This document shows, in pieces, positions 1 to 5,297 of a stretch of 5,415 bases of DNA. Below the pieces are notes generated by a model. That model made no database searches. It saw only the letters and a list, made by a program, of their open reading frames with translations, and was not told the DNA's origin. The DNA is taken from positions 1 through 5,415 of the forward strand of contig CALDPI010000261.1 in the NCBI GenBank assembly GCA_937912045.1. Reading direction: 5' to 3'. A program made the position numbers and the translations under genes. How positions within the stretch are numbered: the first letter of the stretch is position 1; every line of letters starts with the position of its first letter. Source of the stretch: an uncultured Clostridia bacterium (lineage in GTDB: Bacteria > Bacillota > Clostridia > Oscillospirales > Acutalibacteraceae).

Positions 1-828
1 GTCTTCCATTATATATACATTTCTGATATGCATAAATGCGATTCTGTCCATCTTGGCATATTTTCTTACCATTTTCACAATGTCGTTAGATGCCGCGCAA
101 CCAAGGCTGCCTGTGCAAAGGCAAAGGCTGTTTGCAGGGCTGTCAACTATTGAGAGGAAGCGGTCAAGATTGGCTTCGTTAGTTATGATACGGGGCAGAC
201 GGAAGATGGGATAGGGCGGGTCGTCGGGGTGGATTGCCATTCTGACGCCGCACTCCTCTGCTACGGGGATTACCTTCTTTAAGAACTTTTCAAGGTTCTG
301 CCAAAGGCCTTCTTCACCAAGCTCTCCGTATGCTGAAATGAGCTCTCTGACCTCGGTCTGTGTATAGCTTGCGTCCCAACCGGGAAGATGAATGTCATCC
401 TTAAGCGGGTCGAGGCCCTTCATCTGCTCCCAATACATTACAAGGCTTGTGGAGCCGTCCTTTGCTTTTTTGTCAAGCTGGGTTCTGGTCCAGTCGAATA
501 CGGGCATAAAATTATAGGTTACACACTTTACACCGTGGGCGGCGCAGCGTCTTATATTTTCACAGTAAACGTCAAGCAGTTTATCAACGTCGCCTCTGCC
601 GAGCTTTATATCCTCATGAACGGGAATGGATTCGACAACGTCAAAAACAAGGCCGTTATCCTCGCACTGCTTTTTCATTTTGGCAAGGCTTTCGTTAGGC
701 CATACCTCACCCGGCTTTACGTCGTACACCGCGGACACGATGGAGCGCATTCCCGGAATTTGCGAAATGTACTGAAGAGAGATTGGGTCATCCTCGCCGT
801 ACCAGCGGAAAGACAGCTTCATATTCAT
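1..828 (-). CDS. uxuA: Mannonate dehydratase, N-terminal 276 codons (partial at window edge)
   Basis: UxuA (EC 4.2.1.8) dehydrates D-mannonate to 2-keto-3-deoxy-D-gluconate in the cytoplasm, the third step of glucuronate breakdown. The translation opens MNMKLSFRWYGEDDPISL, the typical UxuA start (FRWYG followed by an acidic pair). Further family signatures are VWPNESLAKMKK near residue 42, VTYNFMPVFDWTRT near residues 103-116, HPDDPP at 200-205, LCTGSLG at 237-243 and FMHIRN at 265-270. His200, Cys238 and His267 match the His-Cys-His part of the known Mn-binding His-Cys-His-Asp set; the last Asp would lie past the edge. Bacterial UxuA is usually about 350-395 residues, so roughly a quarter is missing. 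The start is ATG at 828-826, directly after the uxaC stop, with GGAGG 8 nt upstream; an in-frame ATG two codons later is less well spaced. It is the second gene of the uxaC-uxuA operon. Identification rests on recognised motifs, not on a search. Confidence 0.95.
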   Translation of the reverse strand, partial: MNMKLSFRWYGEDDPISLQYISQIPGMRSIVSAVYDVKPGEVWPNESLAKMKKQCEDNGLVFDVVESIPVHEDIKLGRGDVDKLLDVYCENIRRCAAHGVKCVTYNFMPVFDWTRTQLDKKAKDGSTSLVMYWEQMKGLDPLKDDIHLPGWDASYTQTEVRELISAYGELGEEGLWQNLEKFLKKVIPVAEECGVRMAIHPDDPPYPIFRLPRIITNEANLDRFLSIVDSPANSLCLCTGSLGCAASNDIVKMVRKYAKMDRIAFMHIRNVYIMED

Positions 829-841
829 TTATTTTTCCTCC
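829..841 (-). promoter_or_regulatory. uxuA ribosome binding site inside the end of uxaC
   Basis: On the minus strand GGAGG (841-837) lies 8 nt before the uxuA ATG. It is formed by the last uxaC codons (Leu-Glu-Glu-Lys-stop), and the junction reads TAAATG with no base between stop and start. This fixes the uxuA start and suggests translational coupling: ribosomes finishing uxaC end exactly at the uxuA start site. The site is seen directly; coupling is inferred. Confidence 0.85.
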
Positions 842-2238
842 AGACCAAAATATTTTAATGCGTTATAGTAGCATATATCCTGTGTGATTTTAGAGAGTGT
901 AGCTTCGTCGTTCGGGTATTCGCCGTTTTCAACAAGCGTTCCCAAAAGGTCACACAAAATTCTTCTGAAATATTCGTGGCGTGTGTATGATAAAAAGCTG
1001 CGCGAATCTGTGAGCATTCCCACAAAGTTTCCAAGCACACCCAGGTTTGCAAGGCTTACCAGTTGCTCCTGCATACCGACCTTATTATCATTAAACCACC
1101 AGGCACTTCCGTGCTGAATTTTGCCTGCGATTTCTGTGCCCTGGAACGCGCCGAGCACAGTATCTATAAACGAATTGTCGTTTCCGTCGAGGCTGTATAT
1201 TATCGTCTTCGGCAACCTGTTTTCAAAATTCAAGCTGTCAAGCAGATTTGTGAGTGCAGCGCCCGACGGTGCAGGTCCGATGCAATCGAAGCCGGTATCG
1301 GGGCCAAGTTTTTCGAACATTGCTGTGTTGGTATTGCGCAGACAGTTATAATGCAGCTGCATTGCCCAGCCTTTTTCTGCGTACTCACCTGCGCAGAAGC
1401 GAAACAGATTTGTCTTGAACGCGTCGGCCTCTGTCTGTGTGATTTTTTTGCCGCGGAGTGCTTTTTTCATTATTTTATCACACTGTGCCTCGGTCATAGG
1501 TACGTACACAACATAGTCAAGTCCGTGGTCACTTGCGCGGCAGCCGTGCAAATCGAAAAAGTCTATTCGCTTTTTGAGCGCCTGCTTTAAATCGGATATT
1601 GAAGTTATATTAATATTCGCCACGACGGAAAGCTTTTCTATATACTCTTTCCAGCCGTTTTTATCAATATTGAGTGCTTTGTCAGGACGGAAGGTCGGTG
1701 CGACGGTGGTTTTAAAGCTTTCGTCCGCTGCAAGCTTTTTATGCCATTCAAGTGTATCGACAGGGTCGTCGGTTGTGCCGATGAAGGAAACGTTACTCTG
1801 TGATATGATTCCGCGAACGGTCATTGATGAATGAGAAAGTCTTTCCTTTGAAAGCTGCCAGACCTCTTCGGCTGTGTCGCCGTTCAGAATCCCTGTGAAG
1901 CCAAAGTATTTCTTAAGCTCGAGGTGGCACCAATGATACATCGGGTTGCCGATTGCTTTTGGAAGCATTTCTGCAAATTTCTGGAATTTTTCACGCGGTG
2001 AGGCGTCACCCGTCACATAGTACTCGTCCACGCCATTTGAGCGCATAAGGCGCCATTTGTAATGGTCACCCGAGAGCCACACCTCATATATATTCTCAAA
2101 GCGCTTATCCTCAAAAATTTCTTTTGGGTTTATGTGGCAATGATAGTCTATTATGGGCATTTTGTCGGCGTATGAATGGTAGAGCTTGTTTGCTGTTTCA
2201 GTGGACAGCAAAAAGTCCTTTCCCAAAAATTCTTTCAT
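829..2238 (-). CDS. uxaC: Glucuronate (uronate) isomerase
   Basis: UxaC (EC 5.3.1.12) interconverts D-glucuronate and D-fructuronate, and in the parallel branch D-galacturonate and D-tagaturonate; it is a cytoplasmic TIM-barrel enzyme of the amidohydrolase superfamily. The 469 residues match the family's usual length of about 470, so the gene looks intact. Family features are the metal motif IIDYHCHINPKEIF (His33, His35), GDHYKWRLMRSNGVDE near residues 57-72, PMYHWCHLELKKYFG near 98-112, GCRASDHGLD near 233-242, AMQLHYN, HGSAWWFNDNKVGMQEQL and GMLTDSRSFLSYTRHEYFRR near the C-terminus. The start is ATG at 2238-2236, preceded by AGGGGAG (2250-2244) with a 5-nt gap. It is the first gene of an operon with uxuA, which places it on the glucuronate rather than the galacturonate branch, because mannonate is the product of fructuronate reduction. 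It is divergent from the AraC regulator at 2350, with a predicted activator-dependent promoter between them. Confidence 0.97.
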   Translation of the reverse strand: MKEFLGKDFLLSTETANKLYHSYADKMPIIDYHCHINPKEIFEDKRFENIYEVWLSGDHYKWRLMRSNGVDEYYVTGDASPREKFQKFAEMLPKAIGNPMYHWCHLELKKYFGFTGILNGDTAEEVWQLSKERLSHSSMTVRGIISQSNVSFIGTTDDPVDTLEWHKKLAADESFKTTVAPTFRPDKALNIDKNGWKEYIEKLSVVANINITSISDLKQALKKRIDFFDLHGCRASDHGLDYVVYVPMTEAQCDKIMKKALRGKKITQTEADAFKTNLFRFCAGEYAEKGWAMQLHYNCLRNTNTAMFEKLGPDTGFDCIGPAPSGAALTNLLDSLNFENRLPKTIIYSLDGNDNSFIDTVLGAFQGTEIAGKIQHGSAWWFNDNKVGMQEQLVSLANLGVLGNFVGMLTDSRSFLSYTRHEYFRRILCDLLGTLVENGEYPNDEATLSKITQDICYYNALKYFGLEEK

Positions 2239-2262
2239 AATATCTCCCCTTTTTTCGAATTA

Positions 2263-2271
2263 ATTATATCA
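2263..2271 (-). promoter_or_regulatory. Predicted uxaC-uxuA promoter (extended -10)
   Basis: On the minus strand the sequence reads TGATATAAT: a perfect TATAAT (2268-2263) with an extended -10 TGn just upstream (2271-2269). At a 17-bp spacing the -35 position (2291-2286) reads ATAATC, a poor match to TTGACA. Transcription would start near 2256, giving a leader of about 18 nt. The good -10 with no -35, and direct repeats overlapping the -35 position, fit dependence on an activator. Predicted by eye. Confidence 0.65.
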
Positions 2272-2288
2272 CACTTTTTTACAATGAT

Positions 2289-2323
2289 TATTGCATAAAT
2301 TGTTTGACATATTGCAAAAATTG
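2289..2323. repeat. Tandem 14-bp direct repeats, 21-bp period; candidate AraC-type operator
   Basis: Plus-strand copies TATTGCATAAATTG (2289-2302) and TATTGCAAAAATTG (2310-2323) agree at 13 of 14 positions and start exactly 21 bp apart, two turns of the helix. AraC-family proteins bind direct repeats at such spacing, as at araI1/araI2. Relative to the predicted uxaC start the copies lie at about -33 to -46 and -54 to -67, the proximal copy overlapping the -35 position. The distal copy fills the spacer between the -35 and -10 of the divergent regulator promoter, so one bound dimer could activate uxaC and repress the regulator. The repeats are seen; the operator role is inferred. Confidence 0.7.
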
Positions 2324-2332
2324 CTGTAAGAT
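2304..2332 (+). promoter_or_regulatory. Predicted sigma-70/sigma-A promoter of the cupin-type AraC regulator
   Basis: A consensus TTGACA (2304-2309) is followed after exactly 17 bp by TAAGAT (2327-2332). The expected transcript start is near 2339, which would put the Shine-Dalgarno GAGGTGAT (2339-2346) at the very 5' end and leave a leader of about 10 nt. The repeat copy at 2310-2323 lies wholly between the two hexamers, consistent with autorepression. Confidence 0.7.
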
Positions 2333-2349
2333 TTGCTTGAGGTGATTTT

Positions 2350-3198
2350 GTGAAACCGAAGGCACACCGTTTCGACCCGCGTCAAAGCATGAATGGTGAT
2401 ACATATGAGATTTTTCACTATCTTGACATCAAGACGCGACATATGGACGCGCACTATCACGACTTTTATGAAATTTTTTATTTTCTCGACGGCGAGGTTG
2501 ACTACTGGGTTGACGGAACGGTTTATCATCTGCGTTCGGGCGATATTCTGCTCATAAACCCTGCCGAGCTCCACAAGCCCATTCCCTTAAGCGACACCGA
2601 AAACTATGAGCGCATTGTACTTTGGATTAACAAGGCGTATCTTTCGGAGATTGAGGGCGGAATTTTTGAGCTCTGTTTTGACGAAAAGCGCAGCACGCAC
2701 AAAAAGATTTTGCGTCTTAACTCGTTACAAAAGAAGACGATGCTTGATTTGTTTTATGACTTTCTGCGCGAATATGAAAACGATGATTTCGCAGCCTCGG
2801 CTTGTGCATACGGCATACTGCTGCGGCTGCTTGCCGAGATTAACAGGCTTTCGCTATCGCCCGGTGATGCCACGGAGGAAAAGTACCGCACACCGACCTT
2901 TATTTCGGATGTTCTCGCCTACATTGGCGAGCATACGAGCGAGGACCTTTCACTTGACCGTCTATCAAAGCACTTTTTCGTGAGCAAGTATTATCTGTCG
3001 CACGAATTTTCAAAGGCGGTTGGAACGGGGGTGCACCGTTACATCACGCTTAAGAGGATTAACAACGCATATGATTTATTGCTGAGCGGTGTTTCTGCCG
3101 CAGAGGCGGCACAGAGGTGCGGTTTTCAGGACTACACAAGCTTTTACCGCGCATTCAAGGCGGAATACGGCATAAGTCCTGCCAGCGTTCACAAATAG
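2350..3198 (+). CDS. AraC-family transcriptional regulator with N-terminal cupin domain
   Basis: A 282-residue DNA-binding regulator of the classic AraC layout. Residues about 25-80 form the sugar-sensing cupin (AraC_binding): MDAHYHDFYEIFYFLDGEV carries the typical HxH-type start (His35, His37), then a glycine turn, RSGDILLINP (62-71) and LHKP (His75). Residues about 184-282 hold the two helix-turn-helix units, with LSLDRLSKHFFVSKYYLSHEFSKAVG as the first and AAEAAQRCGFQDYTSFYRAFKAEYGISP as the second, ending the family signature. Translation starts at GTG 2350, set by GAGGTGAT at 2339-2346; no better-spaced start is seen. It is divergent from uxaC-uxuA, so the likely role is control of that operon in response to a uronate or uronide; the effector cannot be read from sequence. 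It converges on a second AraC gene with 4 bp between stop codons. Family call is firm; target is inferred from position and repeats. Confidence 0.93.
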   Translation: MKPKAHRFDPRQSMNGDTYEIFHYLDIKTRHMDAHYHDFYEIFYFLDGEVDYWVDGTVYHLRSGDILLINPAELHKPIPLSDTENYERIVLWINKAYLSEIEGGIFELCFDEKRSTHKKILRLNSLQKKTMLDLFYDFLREYENDDFAASACAYGILLRLLAEINRLSLSPGDATEEKYRTPTFISDVLAYIGEHTSEDLSLDRLSKHFFVSKYYLSHEFSKAVGTGVHRYITLKRINNAYDLLLSGVSAAEAAQRCGFQDYTSFYRAFKAEYGISPASVHK

Positions 3199-3202
3199 CA
3201 CA

Positions 3203-4429
3203 CTACTTTATTGCAGGGCCCTCCCTATATTCTGTGGGAGTCTTCCCTGCATATTTTTTAAACATACGAGAAAAATAGTGCAAATCCAGAATGCCGCAGT
3301 GCTGTGCGACGGTTTGTATCTGCAGATTTGTGCTTTTTAAAAGGTTTTTTGCGTTTTCTATGCGTTTCTTATTCACATACTCTGTAAGCGGTTGTCCCAC
3401 TTCCCTTTTGAAAATGCCCGATAGGTAGCTTGGGCTGACGTTGCTCATCTTTGCAAGGGATGACAGGCTCAAATCGGCTGTGAGGTCACCGTCTATCTTT
3501 ATTATTACCTTCTGCACAAGCGATGAATACTCGTTTGTTGAATGCTTTTTCACCAAACGGCAGTAGGGTTTTACAATATGCGGCATAAACTGCATTGCCG
3601 CCTCGAGAGAATGAATATTTTCAATTTTTTTGGCAAAATCCGACGACACACTATCCAGATATATGGGGTGCACGCCGCCACTTTCAGCCGCTTTGCGCAA
3701 CAGGGTGTTTGTTATTATGCAATAATTTTTTATATTGCGAAGCTTATCGGCCGCGCGGTCCTCGAACGAAAGGGAGGAAAAGTTTGCCATCATTGCTTCG
3801 GCCTTGTGGACGTTGCCCTGTGAAACGGCTGAAATAAGCTCGTTTTCATAATTATATCGCTCTTCCATCATATGAATGTTGAGCATATTATCGTCCGGAA
3901 TGGTTTTTAGTGGGCTATCGGCCGAGAAAAACGCAGCATTTTCCGCTCTGTCAATATCAACGCTTTCAAAATTTTCGCTTCCGCTGAAAACAAACTCGGC
4001 AAAGGTGTTTACCATTGCGAATATGAGGTTTTCTTCCTTTATGACGGGAATGGCTGCATAATAAAGCGAGAGCTCGTTAGACATTTTGGGCGATATACCA
4101 AGCTTTTCCCCCTGCTCGAGCACCTGTCTGTGCGATAAATCGCTGTTGCAATACGGTCCGATTACCAGCACCTTTTCCTCTTCACAAAAGGGCAGCATTA
4201 AAAAAATGTAACGACAGAGAAAAACGTCGTTCACGCGGTAGATGGTGTTGGGTTGCACCTCGGGGAAAAAATCGTAAAACGTTTTATCGGATGGGGTACG
4301 CTCAAAAAGCCGCCAGACATTATAATTCAGGTGGCTGTCTATCACGCTATTCGGATTTACCACCGCTGTTTGCAAATGACACTTTGAAAGCATTTTTTGC
4401 AAAAGCAGAAGCTCACTTTCGTAAAACAT
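3203..4429 (-). CDS. Large AraC-family transcriptional regulator with non-cupin N-terminal region
   Basis: A 408-residue regulator. Residues about 308-408 form the AraC DNA-binding domain with two helix-turn-helix units: LSLSSLAKMSNVSPSYLSGI, then QTVAQHCGILDLHYFSRMFK and the usual ending KKYAGKTPTEYRE. The N-terminal ~200 residues lack the HxH cupin start and show LMLPFCEEEKVLVIGPYC near residues 83-100, a pattern I associate with a Firmicutes AraC subgroup. The linker (about 200-290) has NYCIITNTLLRKAAESGGVH and YLDSVSSDFAKKIE, also usual in that subgroup. No signal peptide or membrane segment is evident, so it should be cytoplasmic. The start chosen is ATG 4429-4427 with GAGG 7 nt upstream; an in-frame TTG at 4462-4460 would add 11 residues but has no comparable site. 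It is divergent from the transporter at 4647, so it probably regulates it. Its ligand is unknown. Confidence 0.92.
   Translation of the reverse strand: MFYESELLLLQKMLSKCHLQTAVVNPNSVIDSHLNYNVWRLFERTPSDKTFYDFFPEVQPNTIYRVNDVFLCRYIFLMLPFCEEEKVLVIGPYCNSDLSHRQVLEQGEKLGISPKMSNELSLYYAAIPVIKEENLIFAMVNTFAEFVFSGSENFESVDIDRAENAAFFSADSPLKTIPDDNMLNIHMMEERYNYENELISAVSQGNVHKAEAMMANFSSLSFEDRAADKLRNIKNYCIITNTLLRKAAESGGVHPIYLDSVSSDFAKKIENIHSLEAAMQFMPHIVKPYCRLVKKHSTNEYSSLVQKVIIKIDGDLTADLSLSSLAKMSNVSPSYLSGIFKREVGQPLTEYVNKKRIENAKNLLKSTNLQIQTVAQHCGILDLHYFSRMFKKYAGKTPTEYREGPAIK
3212..3259 (+). terminator. Probable Rho-independent terminator of the cupin-type regulator, inside the convergent gene
   Basis: Fourteen bases after the regulator's stop codon, TGCAGGG (3212-3218) pairs with CCCTGCA (3245-3251). 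Nested inside, CTCCC (3221-3225) pairs with GGGAG (3236-3240) around a 10-nt loop, leaving a small asymmetric internal loop. The outer stem is followed by TATTTTTT (3252-3259). There is no T-run on the opposite strand, so it should act on plus-strand transcripts only. All of it lies within the last codons of the convergent gene. Folding energy was not computed. Confidence 0.6.
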
Positions 4430-4484
4430 ATTTTTTCCTCTTCTTTTGGATAAAAAATACAATATTTTTTAATATCACAAACAA

Positions 4485-4513
4485 AATATACCACACATTA
4501 TATGTATTTTCAA
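4485..4513 (-). promoter_or_regulatory. Predicted promoter of the large AraC-family regulator
   Basis: On the minus strand TTGAAA (4513-4508) is followed after 17 bp by TATATT (4490-4485), with an extended -10 TGG just before it. The transcript would start near 4478, about 49 nt upstream of the ATG. A TATAAT at 4502-4497 is an alternative -10, but its best -35 (TTGAAA at 4523-4518) is only 15 bp away. Predicted by eye. Confidence 0.55.
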
Positions 4514-4535
4514 CCGTTTTCAAAATTTATACATA

Positions 4536-4569
4536 AAAATTGTGCAAAAAATGATTAAAATTATGCTAA
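4536..4569. repeat. Second 21-bp-phased direct repeat; candidate AraC-type operator upstream of the transporter
   Basis: AAAATTGTGCAAA (4536-4548) and AAAATTATGCTAA (4557-4569) agree at 11 of 13 positions and are offset by exactly 21 bp. Read in the direction of the transporter, each has the core TTNTGC. The uxaC repeats read in the direction of uxaC (CAATTTATGCAATA and CAATTTTTGCAATA) have the same core. The distance from the core's last C to the -10 is 24 and 45 bp here, and 25 and 46 bp at uxaC. This suggests a common activator. The AT-rich context raises the chance of coincidence, so the match is suggestive only. Confidence 0.5.
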
Positions 4570-4589
4570 CGCTATTTTGGCGCCTATAT

Positions 4590-4595
4590 TATAAT
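4590..4595 (+). promoter_or_regulatory. Predicted -10 element of the transporter promoter
   Basis: A perfect TATAAT lies at 4590-4595, with an overlapping TATATT at 4585-4590. The -35 position at 17 bp (4567-4572, TAACGC) does not resemble consensus and is overlapped by the proximal repeat copy, as at the uxaC promoter. Transcription would start near 4602, with a leader of about 45 nt. The translation start is set by AGAGAGG (4631-4637), 9 nt before the ATG at 4647. Confidence 0.55.
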
Positions 4596-4646
4596 TGAAA
4601 ATGAGCAAACTCCTATTAAAATATTATGTGAGAGAGGTTTGAAAAA

Positions 4647-5290
4647 ATGGATAACAATCGCAAAATACGTCCCTTTGGTATCCGCGACAGTATTGCATAC
4701 GCTTTGGGCGACCTTGGCTGCAACATGAGCTTTGCGCTAAAGAGCACAATGTCTATTTTCTGGACACAGTTTATGGGCATGGACCTTTGGTATGCTCTGC
4801 TGCTCATCGTGGTTCAGGTTTGGGACGCTATCAACGACCCGCTTATCGGCTCTATCATTGATGCCGACAGACACAAGTATAAGCGCAACAAGTTCCTTGC
4901 ATACATATGGGCCGGCTCTATCGGTCTTATTGTTGGCGGTGCTTGCTGCTTCCTGCCCTTCCCCAATGCACCGACCTGGGCTAAGTTTATTATCTTTATC
5001 GCAGGTTACGTAATTTGGGACGCTTTTTACACCGTTGCAAACGTACCGTACGGCTCACTTTTGTCGCTCATTTCTAACGACGTTAAAGACCGTGCATCTC
5101 TTTCAGCCTGGCGTTCGGTAGGCTCTATTTTCGGAAATATGCTTCCGATGGTTATTCTTCCCTTTATTATTTACGACAAGAATGACAACCTTATTGGTGA
5201 GCGTGTTTTCATTGCCGCACTTATAATGGGCGTTCTTGGCTTCATCTGCTTCCAGTTTATGATTCGCAACACCGAAATCCGTGTTGATAC
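4647..5290 (+). CDS. GPH-family (MFS_2) glycoside/uronide:cation symporter, N-terminal ~215 codons, truncated at a chimeric join
   Basis: A membrane protein of the glycoside-pentoside-hexuronide:cation symporter family (TC 2.A.2), which imports sugars, glucuronides or oligosaccharides with Na+ or H+. Signatures are YALGDLGCNMSF (18-29), VWDAINDPLIGSIIDADRHK (58-77), with the conserved Asp and NDPxxG, and NVPYGSLLSLISNDVKDRAS (132-151) followed by the LSAWRS arginine. Hydrophobic segments at about 46-66, 84-104, 112-130, 155-176 and 187-206 fit the first half of a 12-helix carrier. Full-length members run about 440-500 residues. After RNTEIRVDT (207-215) the family match stops and the DNA becomes a SusC-like fragment read on the other strand; the plus frame stays open by chance to 5415. 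The substrate is not readable; neighbours favour a glucuronide or uronate. Confidence 0.9.
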
Positions 5291-5297
5291 CGATGCG
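5280..5297. other. Chimeric junction between transporter and SusC-like sequence
   Basis: Left of this interval the plus strand encodes a normal GPH transporter (FMIRNTEIRV). Right of it the minus strand encodes a SusC-type receptor (WRDRIGEDFKYRIGIN). The exact breakpoint cannot be set because the bases around 5281-5291 could belong to either side, which suggests short shared sequence at the join. GC rises to 55 of 100 bases at 5301-5400. An assembly or ligation artefact is the likely cause. Confidence 0.7.

Noticed and set aside
388..858. 156-codon open frame on the plus strand
   Set aside because: It lies antisense to uxuA and the end of uxaC, whose protein motifs are unmistakable; it shows no family features and no convincing ribosome binding site.
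1063..1590. 175-codon open frame on the plus strand, rich in Cys
   Set aside because: It is antisense to conserved uxaC sequence; its unusual composition is what a complementary reading of a real gene gives.
2288..2298. TTATTGCATAA partial palindrome as a GntR- or LacI-type operator
   Set aside because: Arms of only 4 AT-rich bases, and the same bases are better explained by the 21-bp direct repeat; no such regulator gene is present.
2269..2574. 101-codon minus-strand frame opposite the regulator start
   Set aside because: It overlaps the cupin region of the AraC gene and the operator repeats, and has no recognisable domain.
4430..4462. Eleven-residue N-terminal extension of the large AraC regulator from TTG at 4462
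   Set aside because: The ATG at 4429 has GAGG at the right distance; the TTG has no such site, and the extra residues (YFLSKRRGKN) are encoded by the leader and Shine-Dalgarno itself.
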